Assembly: GCA_019633425.1 (NCBI GenBank)
Contig: WSUB01000033.1
Coordinates: 62,001 to 126,000, forward strand
Direction of reading: 5' to 3'
From: Tulasnella sp. 424
Taxonomy: Eukaryota; Basidiomycota; Agaricomycetes; Cantharellales; Tulasnellaceae
DNA: 64,000 bases
The notes under the pieces were generated by a model, which had not been told where the DNA came from, did no database searches, and was given only the letters and a program-made list of their open reading frames with translations. Below, one piece after another: positions 46,970 to 58,000 of the stretch (within the stretch, counting starts at the first letter, position 1; each line of letters opens with the position of its first letter). A program made the translations under genes and the position numbers.

Positions 46970-49900
46970 ATGGGAGACGACCAGGCACCGCAGCTTACGG
47001 TTACTCGAGGCCAAAGCACGGCTGTAAGTCCTCCCACATGCGAGCGTTGAATTAGGCACTGAAGTCCGTTTCGAAGCGGGAGATTCTTGATAGAATGTCC
47101 AGGCACCGAATTGACCCAAGGACAGTCAAAACAGTCGAAGCCAAGCCAAGTGTAAAGGGCGGACAAGGCACCGTTACTCCTGGAACGATCATTCGTTCGG
47201 AAGAAGTCCTCGCATGGCGCCCTGAACAACTCCTAAAACAGTTCCTCGAAATGAAATTGGCGATAAAGATGCTTGAATGGAATCGGGAGAATGAAGCGTC
47301 GGCAAATTTTTTCAAGGTATCATTGTCTTCATACTCGCCTTCGCAGTTCTGATTGCTTTTCGTCAGTCCTTTGTCAACGAGGTCAGCATCATGGCGCAAC
47401 TTTCTCATCCAAACATCGTGAAGTTCATCGGCTTTGTGGAGGACGAGCAGAAGGGTGACGCGTGGATCATAGTACCTTGGGAAGAGAACGGAAATGTCCG
47501 GGAGTTTCTGCAGTCAGGCTCGTGGGACATTCCCGAGCGTGTCTCTCTGGTGAGCGTGTTCGATGCGCGCTATAGTACTTTGAATCATCTGAGCGAGTCG
47601 TCGACTCAGGTTCGTGATATAGTAGCCGGGGTGCAGTACTTGCACACGAGGAAACCTCCCATCTGCCACGGTGACTTGAAGTCGGTGAGCCAGTCAGGCT
47701 GCTGGTCGAGATACTGTGCACCAATTGACTAGTGTTTCAGCTAAACATTCTGGTCAACTCCTCCTACGGTGCGGTGATTACGGATTTTGGATCGGCCCGG
47801 ACTCAGCAAAACGTCAAAGCCACAACAGGGGACAGCGCGCCAGAACTACCTCTCCAAGCGCCCAACGACATGGCTCATGAATCTACATCTCCAAAAATTA
47901 CATTCAATCCTTCGACCTTGGAGCTCTCTTTAACGGGCCCTGGGTTTTCCCTCCGATGGACAGCCCCTGAGGTGCTGAACAACGGGGTACAAGCTTTACC
48001 CAGCGATGTGTGGGCCATCGGCTGGGTTTGCTGGGAAGTAAGTGCACCACTGGAGGGAGGATCTTCGCCGCCTTTTCGCTTACACGTGCCCCTACGCTTT
48101 AGATCTTCACTGGTAAAATGCCGTTCGAAGGACTAAATTCCCAGGGGGTCATTATATCGCACGTTATGAAAGGGAAATTGCCAGCTATTCGGGAGGAAAC
48201 CGAACTGTCACATATTCTTATGCTATGCAGTCTAATGTCAGACTGTTGGATCTCAGATCCGGTCAAGAGGATAGATGCTTCGACTCTTCTACAAAAGGTT
48301 GTTTTCGTGGTGAGTGCTTTGCTGGAGGACTACCTCACCGATTCCTGAATGAGCCACATATTAGCCAGCCACGATACCATTGGGCCATACCTCCGGCGGT
48401 ACGAAGATACGTTCTGCAGCACTGTTACTGGAGTTAGGCATAATGTATGGTCGTAAGGGTGACGCTGCGATGGCCGAATCCCATTTCCGGTCTGCCATCG
48501 ATGTTGCGACCCAAACACGAGACGACAGGGCCAAGGCGAACGCATTAGATGGCCTGGGGAGCACGTATCGCGATCGGTCGAGGTATCTGGAGGCGAGGGA
48601 TGCTTTCATGGAGGCACACGAGATCCACTCTCGCATCGGGGATGACAGTGGCGTCGCAAACGCGTTGGTGGGCCTGGGGACCACTTATCTCGCTCATGCG
48701 AGGTATCCGAAGGCCCGGAATGCTTTCATAAAGGCCCGCGAGATTTATTGTCGCACCGGGGATCACGTTGGTGCTGCGTCCGCGTTGGATGGGGAGGGGA
48801 TCGCCTATTACAGTCAGTCGAAGTTTCAAGAGGCAGAGATTGCTCTCACTGCGTCGCACAAGATTCACTCTTGCTTCGAGTACGACCTTGGTGCCGCAAA
48901 CGCGTTGAATGGCTTGGGAAAGGTCTATAGCGCTCAGTCGAGGTACACGGAGGCGGAGAAGGCTTTCACGGAGGCACACGAGATTCACTCTGGTATCGGG
49001 AACAACCTTGGGGCCGCAAACTCCTTGGATGGCTTGGGGAACGCCTATAGCGTCCAGTCGAAGTATCCCGAGGCGGAGAAGGCTTTCATGAAGGCCCATG
49101 AAATTCACTCTCGCATCGGGAACGACCTTGGCACTGCAAACGCGCTCATCGGCCTAGGGGGCACCTATCACGGTCGGGCGAGGTATCCGGAAGGGGAGAA
49201 GGCTTTAATGGAAGCACACCAGATCCAGTATCGCATAGGAAACGACCTTGGTGCTGCAAGCGCGTTGGATAGTCTGGGAGACATATATCACGCTCAGTCC
49301 CGGAATCCGGAGGCGGAGAAGGCTTTCATGGAGGCGCACGAGATTTACTCTCGCATCGGGAACGACACTGGTGCTGCGAACGTGTTGAATGGCCTAGGTA
49401 AAGTCTATTGTGGTTGGGCGAGGTATCTGGAGGCGGAGAAGGCTTTTATGGAGGCGCGCGAGATTTACTCTCGCATCGGACAGAACCGTGATGCCGCAAA
49501 CGCATTGATCGGCCTGGGTACGGCTTATCTCGCTCAGTCGAGGTATCCGGAGGCGGAGAAGGCCTTCAAGGACTCCCACAACATTCACTCCCGCATTGGA
49601 TACGGCCGCGGTAACGGGAATGCGCTACACGGCCTCGGACGCCTTTATAGCAACCAGGGCAGATTCAACGACGCAGAAGCGTCCTTCCTCCGAGCAATTG
49701 CTTCTTATGAGAGCGCTGGTTACAGTGATGGCAAAGCCAGAACTCTAATAGCCCTCGGGGAAGACTATCATACCCGATGCAGATACTCCGAAGCCGAGGA
49801 GGCTGTGACCAAAGCTCGCGCCGTTTTGATCAGCACTGCCGACGAGGAGGACCAAGCGAGCGCCTCGGTGCTGTTGGCGAAGATTTTCAGGTCTCAATCA

Positions 49901-50416
49901 AGGCAGGATGAAGAAAAGGAGGCACTTATCCAGGCTGAAGCTTCACTTGCCCGAATCGGCGATGATGCACTTCGCGCAACGACCTTGGATCGGCTCGGTG
50001 ACATTCACCTGGTGCAGGGCACGTATGATGAAGCAGAAGCGTGTTACCGCCTCGCTCGAGCTATATTCTTAGCTACGGAAAATTCTCGGGGTGGAGCTAT
50101 CGAGTTGCTCAGCCTCGGAGCGTTGTACGGTTACCAGGATCGATATGATGAGGCGGAGGGGTGCTTTGCAGAAGCGCGCGTCACATTTGCTCAGATCGCT
50201 GACAAGGAGGGTGAGGCGAACGCCTTGGATGGCCTGGCGTCAGCGTTCTTCTTGCACGGAAAGTCTGCCAAAGCAAAAGCGGCTTGTGTGGAAGCTCGCA
50301 AGATCTACGCGCAAATGGGCTGGCCGATCAGTCGGGCGTGTGCAGAGACTTGGAAACTCCTCCAAGGATTTGGGTCAACCAAACGCACCCCCGTCGGGGA
50401 GCCTTTTCTAGTCTAA
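46970..50416 (+). CDS. Protein kinase-TPR fusion, copy A
   Basis: Seven exons: 46970-47023, 47056 (or 47077)-47316, 47367-47549, 47610-47684, 47741-48037, 48103-48309 and 48365-50416, about 1,035-1,042 residues. The kinase domain (about 60-370) has a GGQGTV glycine loop, LAIKMLEW lysine, LSHPNIVKFIGFV, HGDLKSLN (HGD in place of HRD), ITDFGSAR, WTAPEVL and MKGKLPAIREE, so all catalytic residues are present; it is most like tyrosine-kinase-like (TKL) fungal kinases. The exon 6/7 junction (KVVFV to PATIPLGHTSGG) is phase 0 in both copies, so kinase and TPRs belong to one gene. The C-terminal exon encodes 16 TPR-type 40-residue repeats of the form ANALxGLGxxY-AQSRYPEAEKAF. No signal peptide, helix or NACHT domain. 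A signalling or sensor role is inference. Confidence 0.85.
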
Positions 50417-50689
50417 CAACATCCATTCTCGTTTCTTTCCCTTTGGTAGTGGTTTCCTGGAGTTAAAGCGATTGTTCGAAATAATATCGTGTTTATCCAT
50501 AACCGCGACTTCTGCCCGTCTGAATTGATTTTCTACATTACTACGAGACCGCCTTCGCTCAAGTTGACGGACCCAGGCTTGATTGTGAGCTTAGCCGCCA
50601 AGACAGCATTTCAAACCAGTCTGACTATGACGGGGGTGTTGGGCGAAGGTAGAGGTTGATGACGCGCAAACGCGCCGCGGCGCGCGCCC

Positions 50690-51745
50690 AGACTCGGACG
50701 GAAGCTATTCAGTTCTTGACGTGGAAGGGACCGGAAGGGTATATATACCCCCCACTCCTCTCCTCTCCTTCCCTCCAACGACCACCCACCTCCCCTTCAG
50801 GAAGCGTGGTTCCCTATTCTCAGAGGTGGGGTGGTCGTTCACATCGGGTTACGGGGTGGCGAGCAGGTGAGTTGGACTTAGATGACGGAGCCGCCCGGAC
50901 GAATGGCGCTAACTTCGCTTTCAATCGTCTGTAGGTTCAATGGAATGGGTTAGTGGAGGCGGAACGGGCGACGTGGGCATTAGGTGAATGTCAGGTATGA
51001 TATGGTTTCGTGCTGAGTGAAGACGTGATCTGACCTGACCTTTGACCTTCCAAAAGCGTTGGTTTACGAAGCTTTGAGAGGAAGGATAACATGGCATAAG
51101 TTTTACTCGGAGGTGGGGAAATATTTGGGCATCGGCGGTTGATGAACGAAGTATGTCGAGGTCGGCGGTGGCGTGCTGTGGAGTATCTGACTTCCCTGGG
51201 ACTACGGCGCACAACTCATATACTTGTTTAATATCCTCGCTTGGCCCACTTCCTTGTAGGAGGCTCCTGACCGATGAAACGGGGCCTCCGAGCGCCAGCC
51301 ACGACAATCGCAGGTAGGCCCGTTCCCAACCGACTCACAACCCACGTGGAGAGCGACGCTGACCATTCGCACTCGTAGACAGGTGCTGTCGACTGTTGCT
51401 GGTTACTAGAGCCATCCCGACGGTAAGTTTCTTAGAGGGCAGGGGATCTTCGATGGGTCTGGGTACGCGGTTCTCTTTGAACGGCACAGTGGGATCGCGT
51501 CGTATCGGGAGAGGTTGTCCGCAACTCTGAAATTCCCAGGTAAACCAAGGATGGACGTACCCCGCACGGGCAACCGTGAACGCGAAATCCATTCTGAAGA
51601 CTCCGATATGATGGAGCTCGAAAGACGTGCGCGGGCCTCTACGTTGGTGAGCCCTGGAAACGTTCTTGGACTTCAGGTTCGGGAACGGCTAGACCGCGTG
51701 CGCATATGTACATATCTTTTATATACGTCGAAATAATGAGAATAT
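50690..51745 (+). other. Conserved spliced unit X, copy A (small protein or ncRNA)
   Basis: Lies between the TPR and BAG genes and is conserved in copy B. A conserved block ending GAAGCTATTCAGTTCT precedes a TATATATA box at 50740-50747, then CT-rich leader and exons bounded by paired splice signals: GCGAGCAG/GTGAGT, AATGTCAG/GTATG, GTAG before AGGCTCCTG, CAATCGCAG/GTAGG, CTCGTAG before ACAGGTGCTGTCG, and CGGCTAG before ACCGCGTGCG. One reading across three exons (TGGGCATCGGCG; AGGCTCCTGACC; CAGGTGCTGTCG) gives WASAVDER...RRLLTDETGPPSASHDNR, then RQVLSTVAGY-stop, and differs from copy B mostly at third codon positions. No conserved start codon was found and first exons differ by non-triplet indels, so a non-coding host RNA is equally possible. 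Confidence 0.4.
50740..50747 (+). promoter_or_regulatory. TATA box of unit X, copy A
   Basis: TATATATA directly after GAAGGG. At the equivalent place copy B has TATAAAA (59690-59696). Both are preceded by the conserved block ACGGAAGCTATTCAGTTCT, a likely upstream element. Confidence 0.6.
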
Positions 51746-52012
51746 ACTTTGCAGCGTCCTTTTCGTATAGAATCTTGACGGGGGTCCCATGACTGGCACA
51801 CGTTGCTCAGACTCGCCGCTCGTGCTTTCCAGATCAACAGCTAACGGAAAGAAGTGGTGTACCTGGTTGATCACCACTTGAATAGATGATAATGGGTGAT
51901 GTACAGGTCGGAAGGTTCATACAAATGTCATTGCGAAGAGCTAACGGGGAAACCGGTATGACGTCATTGTGGTTTGTCACTGTCCCGAGGTGCTTTGTTG
52001 TTGCTTGGTGTT

Positions 52013-52022
52013 GGAATTTTCC
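52013..52022. promoter_or_regulatory. Heat-shock-element-like site upstream of BAG gene A
   Basis: GGAATTTTCC contains nGAAnnTTCn, followed by CAGGA, so three half-sites with the third imperfect. Located 229 bp before the ATG; the same site is 227 bp before the ATG of copy B. Confidence 0.45.
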
Positions 52023-52241
52023 AGGACATTCGACAAACATCCTCGAGTTTCGAGTTTCACCGGCCGGCTGACTGACCACGTCTCCAACGTCACCTTCCTT
52101 TGAAATCTTAGAACATCATGGAAAAGTCGGACGCCATGATGCAGGAGTACTTATACTCTGCTCAAGTCATTCCCCACTCCCCCAGAAAACCTCCCACATA
52201 GTAACCAAGCACTCCCCGACCTCACAACATCTCACACTGCA

Positions 52242-54206
52242 ATGTCGTTTTTCTTCCGACCTGCATCCTACCCAGAACATCCAGCCTACTCCTCTCCCCG
52301 GTCAGCTGTCTCAGATGACGAGGCTTACTACCGCCGCGTCGCCGAGGAACACCAACGCCGAGCTCAAGCTGCTCTCGCATTAGCCCAAGAGGAGGAAAGA
52401 CGCCGACGTCAAGCTGCTGCACAACGGCTGTACCATGAGGAACCCCACTTCCGCTCCGAATACAGACCAGACTATATCCCCACTCGACCCCACTACGCCC
52501 ACAGACCGTTCGATTTTCCGTTCGACGCCTACGAATCCCAACTCCCTCCTCGATACGAACATCTCCCCGACGTTTCTCGACCTTCGCCCTCACCTGCTCC
52601 TCGATCGCGTGAACAAGCTATCCGGGACGACCATGAGCGCCGCCTTGAAGAGTGGCTGCAACGCCGCCGTCAGCGCGAGCTCGAGGAAGCAGAGTTTAGG
52701 CGATTGAAGGAACTTGAGAGGCGGCGAGACGACGAGTTAATGCGGGAAATGATGGCCGCACTTGGCATCGATTCTCTTCAACGTAACCGAGCTGCACCAG
52801 TGGCCACTTCATCTCCTCGCTTAACTGGAAGGGAATTCGAAGAGGAACTCAATCCAACTTCTACCGCCCCGCGCCAGGTGAGCATCTCTTTTCGACTTGG
52901 TCCAGTCAACATTCGGCTGACCATCGACATCACCAGGGCCCCAACCACTCCCAGACTTGTGAATGCGGCCAACACATCCCATCGCCACAGCCAGTCCAGG
53001 CTTCCGAGCCAGCATCCACACCGTCTACCTCCCCATCCACCGAATTCGCCAGCCAACTTTGGAATGCCCTTAGTGGTGGACGTTCCGACGAGGAGAGAGC
53101 AAGCATCTTGCGAGACCTTGGCCTCAACGTTCCCTTCAACGTCGCACTTGCTCCGAACACCCGCCGTCCTGCAGCCGAACAGGTTCGTATCACCCGAGCA
53201 ATGCAACAGACTTCACAGGTATACTGATGCGCTTCCTTCTCCGATGCAGCGCCCAGTCCCAACTCAACGCAGCACCGCGGCACCAAGACACACCGCTCCC
53301 AAGCCTCAAGCGCAGCCTTTCAGGCCAGCGCCCGTCCGTGTCCCAGTCATCGTCCGTTCTCCAGCTCCGGCAACTCCGCAGCCCAAGCCATCAACGAGCC
53401 GCAATCCTTCCCCTGCTCCAGTCAAGCAAAGCCCATTTGCTCACATCGAATCCATCCAAACCAAATTCGACTCTCTTCGAGTCTCGACTCCGGACCTGTC
53501 CGACCATCAGAAGAAGCGCGAGTATCTCGCCGAACTCAACAAGCTTTTGACGTCCCTTGACGCAGTCGAGAGCAGTGGGTCGGAGAGCATCAGAGGCGCG
53601 AGGAAGGCGCTCGTCCGTGCCGTGGAGGATGAGCTGGAGAAAGTTGAAGGGAGCCAGGACGTGGAGAAGCACGAAGCTGAGGGAGATCAACACGTAGAGG
53701 AAGCCAAAGTCGAAGTCGAAGAAGAGGACAAGCCGAGCGTTGCCGAGGCTGCCCCCGAGCCTCAAGCTTCGGCACAATCTGTGGCAGAGGAAGTCGAGAT
53801 CAAGTCCGTATCTGAATCGGAGCCCACTCAACTTCATTCCATCGAACCTACTATCGAGGAGCCCACCGACGTCGCTACCCAGCCCTTGTCGACCGAGCCC
53901 GAACCTTCTTCCCAACCTATCTCAACGCAAGGCGGAACTCACCCTGAGGTTCCGACCACAACTCCTGACGCAGCCGTATCCACATCGGAAGACAGCGCTA
54001 AGCCAGCAGTCGATGCGGGTAATGAGACGGTGAACGGGGCTAGCCAAGACATCGAGGGGCAACCTGAACGCGGTCGTCAGCCGACGGTCACCAGCCAAGA
54101 TTCCAAGTCTCCGAAAACCCGCCGTCCTCCGAGCGTCGAGATAGAGGAGGTCCCCGATGAAGAGAGCTTGAGCGGGTCGCCACAGGTCGGCTATAAGGAT
54201 TTATAA
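52242..54206 (+). CDS. BAG-domain protein (Hsp70 co-chaperone), copy A
   Basis: Likely nucleotide-exchange co-chaperone of Hsp70. Exons 52242-52877, 52937-53182 and 53250-54206 join to 612 residues. N terminus MSFFFRPASYPE; coiled-coil/charged region with EEERRRRQAAAQRL and REQAIRDDHERRLEEWLQRR; middle exon with FASQLWNALSGGRSDEERAS and LNVPFNVALAPNTRR; Pro-rich linker; BAG domain at about 357-430 (FAHIESIQTKFDSLR, KKREYLAELNKLLTSLD, SIRGARKALVRAVEDELEKV); acidic disordered tail to the end. Splicing is inferred because exon 2 in the spliced frame differs from copy B mainly at synonymous sites. Without splicing the whole gene is also an open frame of 654 residues. The long acidic tail is unlike short yeast Snl1. 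Confidence 0.8.
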   Translation: MSFFFRPASYPEHPAYSSPRSAVSDDEAYYRRVAEEHQRRAQAALALAQEEERRRRQAAAQRLYHEEPHFRSEYRPDYIPTRPHYAHRPFDFPFDAYESQLPPRYEHLPDVSRPSPSPAPRSREQAIRDDHERRLEEWLQRRRQRELEEAEFRRLKELERRRDDELMREMMAALGIDSLQRNRAAPVATSSPRLTGREFEEELNPTSTAPRQVSISFRLGPVNIRLTIDITRAPTTPRLVNAANTSHRHSQSRLPSQHPHRLPPHPPNSPANFGMPLVVDVPTRREQASCETLASTFPSTSHLLRTPAVLQPNRFVSPEQCNRLHRYTDALPSPMQRPVPTQRSTAAPRHTAPKPQAQPFRPAPVRVPVIVRSPAPATPQPKPSTSRNPSPAPVKQSPFAHIESIQTKFDSLRVSTPDLSDHQKKREYLAELNKLLTSLDAVESSGSESIRGARKALVRAVEDELEKVEGSQDVEKHEAEGDQHVEEAKVEVEEEDKPSVAEAAPEPQASAQSVAEEVEIKSVSESEPTQLHSIEPTIEEPTDVATQPLSTEPEPSSQPISTQGGTHPEVPTTTPDAAVSTSEDSAKPAVDAGNETVNGASQDIEGQPERGRQPTVTSQDSKSPKTRRPPSVEIEEVPDEESLSGSPQVGYKDL

Positions 54207-55005
54207 GGCGGTGGTCCCGTCGCAGGGCGCTATACTATACATGTAATCCAGTATATTGGAAAATCACTTTTATCTTATGGTTTGGTGTATATTTACTTAG
54301 TGTAGCTTTATCTCTCTTATATGCATTTTCTGTTCTCTTTGAAACAATGAGGGTCTCCATAGTGTAAGATAAAGCGTTTAGCCCGCAAGTTGAGCGGGGA
54401 AGGTCTTCACCCAGATTGATGCTTCGTTTCGGGTGGTAATATCGATAATTCAGATAATCATTAGTTATTGTCGCGTGTTCCCTGACGCATAACTTTTGAT
54501 AAGACAGCTTGGAGATTTGCTGTGGCAGGTCCGCAACGAATATGAGCTCTCCTAGTGCTGCGGGAGGAGCAAAGCCGAACAAATTGCGACCAACCACCAT
54601 GCTTCTTGAAAGCACACTTGCACAATCTGGGACACAGCTTCGGGCAAAAACCTCTCTGATGACTCTCCGAAAACAGGACAATCCCGCTGTGCAGTGAAAA
54701 AAGGGATATATCACTTTAGGGGAAAGGTTTGCTGTGCCCGCCAAATCCGCAACGTTCTGGGAACCCCAATACTGTCGAGGTGGAGCGGAAGGTGAGCGAT
54801 ATTGACTCAATACGTCCCGCAGTCGGTTGGAGCCATTAGGGGTACTGATACGTCGAGTTCTTCACCACGAACTCATCCCCCCTTGGTCTTCAGATTCAGC
54901 CTTCCCCTCGACACCCGACTTCGTTAGCCACAAAGTATCTCCCCAGAAACTGTCGTACACAAATTTCTCCTCGATCATCTTCAACCATATTCGATTTAGC
55001 TCAGC

Positions 55006-58000
55006 ATGGCAGACGACCAGACACCCCAGCTTATCATTACTGAAGGCCAGAGCAAGGCTGTAAGCTATCCCCATACGCGAACGCGAAAAGAGGCACTGAA
55101 GTCTGCTTTTGCAGCGAGAGATTCTCGATAGAATGTCCGAGCACCGAATTGACCCAAGGACAATCAAAACAACCGGAACCCAACCAAGTGCAAAGGGTGG
55201 GCAAGGCACCGTTGCGCTTGGAACTATAATCCGTCCTGAAGAAGTCATTTCATGGCGCCCTGAACAAGTCCTAAAACAATTCCTCGGAAAGAAATTAGCA
55301 GTCAAGAAGCTCGAATGGAATCGCGAAAATGACGAAGTGTCGGCGAAGTTTTTCAAGGTATGCTCGGTCCCATACTTGCCTTTGCTGTTCTGATTGCTTC
55401 TCGTTAGGCTTTTGTCAACGAACTCAGTATCATGGAGAAACTTTCTCACCCGAACATCGTCGAGTTCATCGGCTTTGTGGAGGACGCGCAGAAGGGCGAC
55501 GCGTGGATCATCGTACCTTGGGAAGAGAACGGAAATGTTCGAGAGTTTTTGCAGTCGGGCGAGTGGGACATTCCCGAGCGTGTCTCCTTGGTGAGCGTGT
55601 TTGACGTGCGCTAAACTTGAATTATCTGAACAAATGGTTGACTTAGGTCCTAGATATAATCAAGGGGGTGGAGTACTTGCACGCGAGAAACCCTGCGATC
55701 TGCCACGGTGACTTGAAGTCTGTGAGTCGGTCAAGCTACCGGTAGAGATACTGTGCACTAATTTACTAGCGTTGCAGCTAAACATTCTAGTTAACTCCTC
55801 CTACCGTGCTGTTATCACGGATTTTGGATCGGCCCGGATTCAACACAACGTCGATCCAACAGCCAGAGAGAGTGCGCCAGACCTGCCTCAACTAGCGGCC
55901 GCCGACTGTATGAGTCAGGAATCTACATCCCACAAAATCATACTGAACCCTTCGACCTTGGAGCTCACTTTAACGGGGCCTGGATTTTCCCTCCGGTGGA
56001 CAGCCCCTGAGGTGCTGAACAACGGGGTGCAAGCTTTACCCAGCGATATGTGGGCCATTGGCTGGATCTGCTGGGAGGTAGGTGCAAGATTGCGGGGGAT
56101 CTTCACCGCCCTTTTGCTCAAATGTACTTTTACGCTTTAGATCTTTACTGGTAAAATACCGTTCGAGGGGATCAATTTCGAGGGGGTCATCATATCGCAC
56201 GTTATGAAAGGGAAACTGCCATCTATTCGGGAGGAGGCCGAGCTGTCGCATATTCGTACACTATGCGGTCTGATGTCGGACTGTTGGATCTCAAACCCAG
56301 TCAAGAGGATAGATGCGGTGGCTTTTCGACAGAAGGTTGATTTAATGGTGAGGGTTTCGCTGGAGGACTACAGCACCGTTTATTAAACCAGCCTCGTATT
56401 AGCCATTCTCAACACCTTCGGACCATAGCTTTGGTGGTGCAAAGGTCCGATCTGCAGCGCTGTTGCAGTCGTTGGCAACGATGTATCGCCTTGAGGATAA
56501 AGCAGTGATGGCCGAGTCCCATTACCGGTCTGCCATCGATGTTGCGACTCGAACGAAAGACGACAGGGCCAAGGCGCATGCATTCGAGGGACTGGGGTTC
56601 CTCTATCGTGATCAGTCGAGGTATGGAGAGGCGGAGAAAGCTCTCATGGAATCGCACGAGTTTCATTCTCGCCTGGGAATTGATGTCGGTGTGGCGAGTG
56701 CATTGATCGGCCTGGGAGGAATATATACAAACCAGTCGAGGTTTCCGGAGGCGGAGAAGGCCTTCATAGAGGCGTACGAGATCTTCTCTCGTACCGGGGA
56801 ACACGTTGGTGCTGCAAACGCGTTGGCCGGCCTGGGTCACACCTACGGTGCCCAGTCGAAATTTCCCGAGGCGGAGAAGGCTTTCATTGAGGCACACGAG
56901 ACCCACTGTCGCATCGGCGATGACCTTGGTGCCGCACACGTGTTGAATGGCCTAGGGAACACCTATCGCGCTCAGTCGAAGTATCTGGAGGCGGAGAACT
57001 CTCTCATGGAGGCACACGAGATCTTCTCTCGTAATGGGGATCACCCTGGCTCCGCAAACGCGTTGATGGGCCTGGGGCACACCTACCGCGCTCAATCAAA
57101 GTATCCGGAGGCGGAGAAGGCTTTCATGGAAGCACGCGAGACTCACTGTCGCATCGCCAACGACCTTGGTACTGCAAACGCGTTGCATGGCCTGGCGAAC
57201 ACCTATTGGGCCCAATCGAGGTATTCGGAGGCGGAGAAAGCCTTCGTGGAGGAGCACAAGATCCACTGCCGCCTCGGCAAAGACCATCGGGCAGCACACG
57301 CGTTAGCTAGTCTAGGAGAATTATTTCACGCTCAGTCGAGAAATTCGGAGGAGGAGCATGCTTTCACGGAAACACACAAGATTCACTCTCGTATCGGGAA
57401 TGACTCGGGTGCCGCAAACGCATTGGTCCGCTTGGGGCACGCCTATCATGCTCAGTCGAAATATCCGGAGGCGGAGAAGGCTTTCATGGAGGCACACAAG
57501 ACCCACTGTCGTATCGGTGACGACCTTGGTGCCGCAAAAGCGTTGCATGGCCTGGGGAACACTTATCGGGCTCAGTCGAGGCATTCGGAGGCGGAGAAAG
57601 CCTTCATGGAGGAGTACACAATTCACTCTCGCCTTGGCAGAGACCATGGTGCAGCACACTCGTTGGCTTGTCTGGGAGGAGTATATCGCGCTCGGTCGAG
57701 GAATTTGGAGGTGAAGGATGCTTTCATGGAGATACACAGGACCCACTCTCAGGGGAATGACTCCAGTGCCGCAAACGCGTTGGTCCGCCTGGGGAACACC
57801 TATCGCGCTCAGTCAAGGAATCCGGAGGCAGAGAAGGCCTTCAACGACGCCCGCGATATCTACCGCCGCATCGGAGACAGTCTCGGTACCGGCAACGCAT
57901 CCCACGGCCTCGGAATCCTTTACAGTGCTCAGCGCAGGTTCTGCGACGCGGAGGCGTCCTTCCTCCAAGCAGTCGCTTCTTATGATCGCGCCGGTGACGG

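Larger units (their letters stand above)
46470..54440. repeat. Tandem cassette, copy A (kinase-TPR, unit X, BAG gene)
   Basis: First unit of a large direct tandem duplication. It is collinear with 54480-63420: a shared start block (AGCTTGAAGATTCGCTG here, AGCTTGGAGATTTGCTG in copy B, then ATGAGCTCTCCT), the kinase-TPR gene, unit X, the BAG gene and its 3' flank. All genes face the same way. Boundaries are approximate. Confidence 0.85.

Noticed and set aside
48380..50416. Separate TPR-only gene starting at an internal ATG
   Set aside because: An intron with matching borders in both copies joins the TPR exon in frame to the kinase exons.
51270..51362. C/D-box snoRNA (GATGAA ... CTGA) inside unit X
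   Set aside because: The C-box match is imperfect, there is no clear terminal stem, and the conserved block coincides with exon borders and a conserved stop codon.
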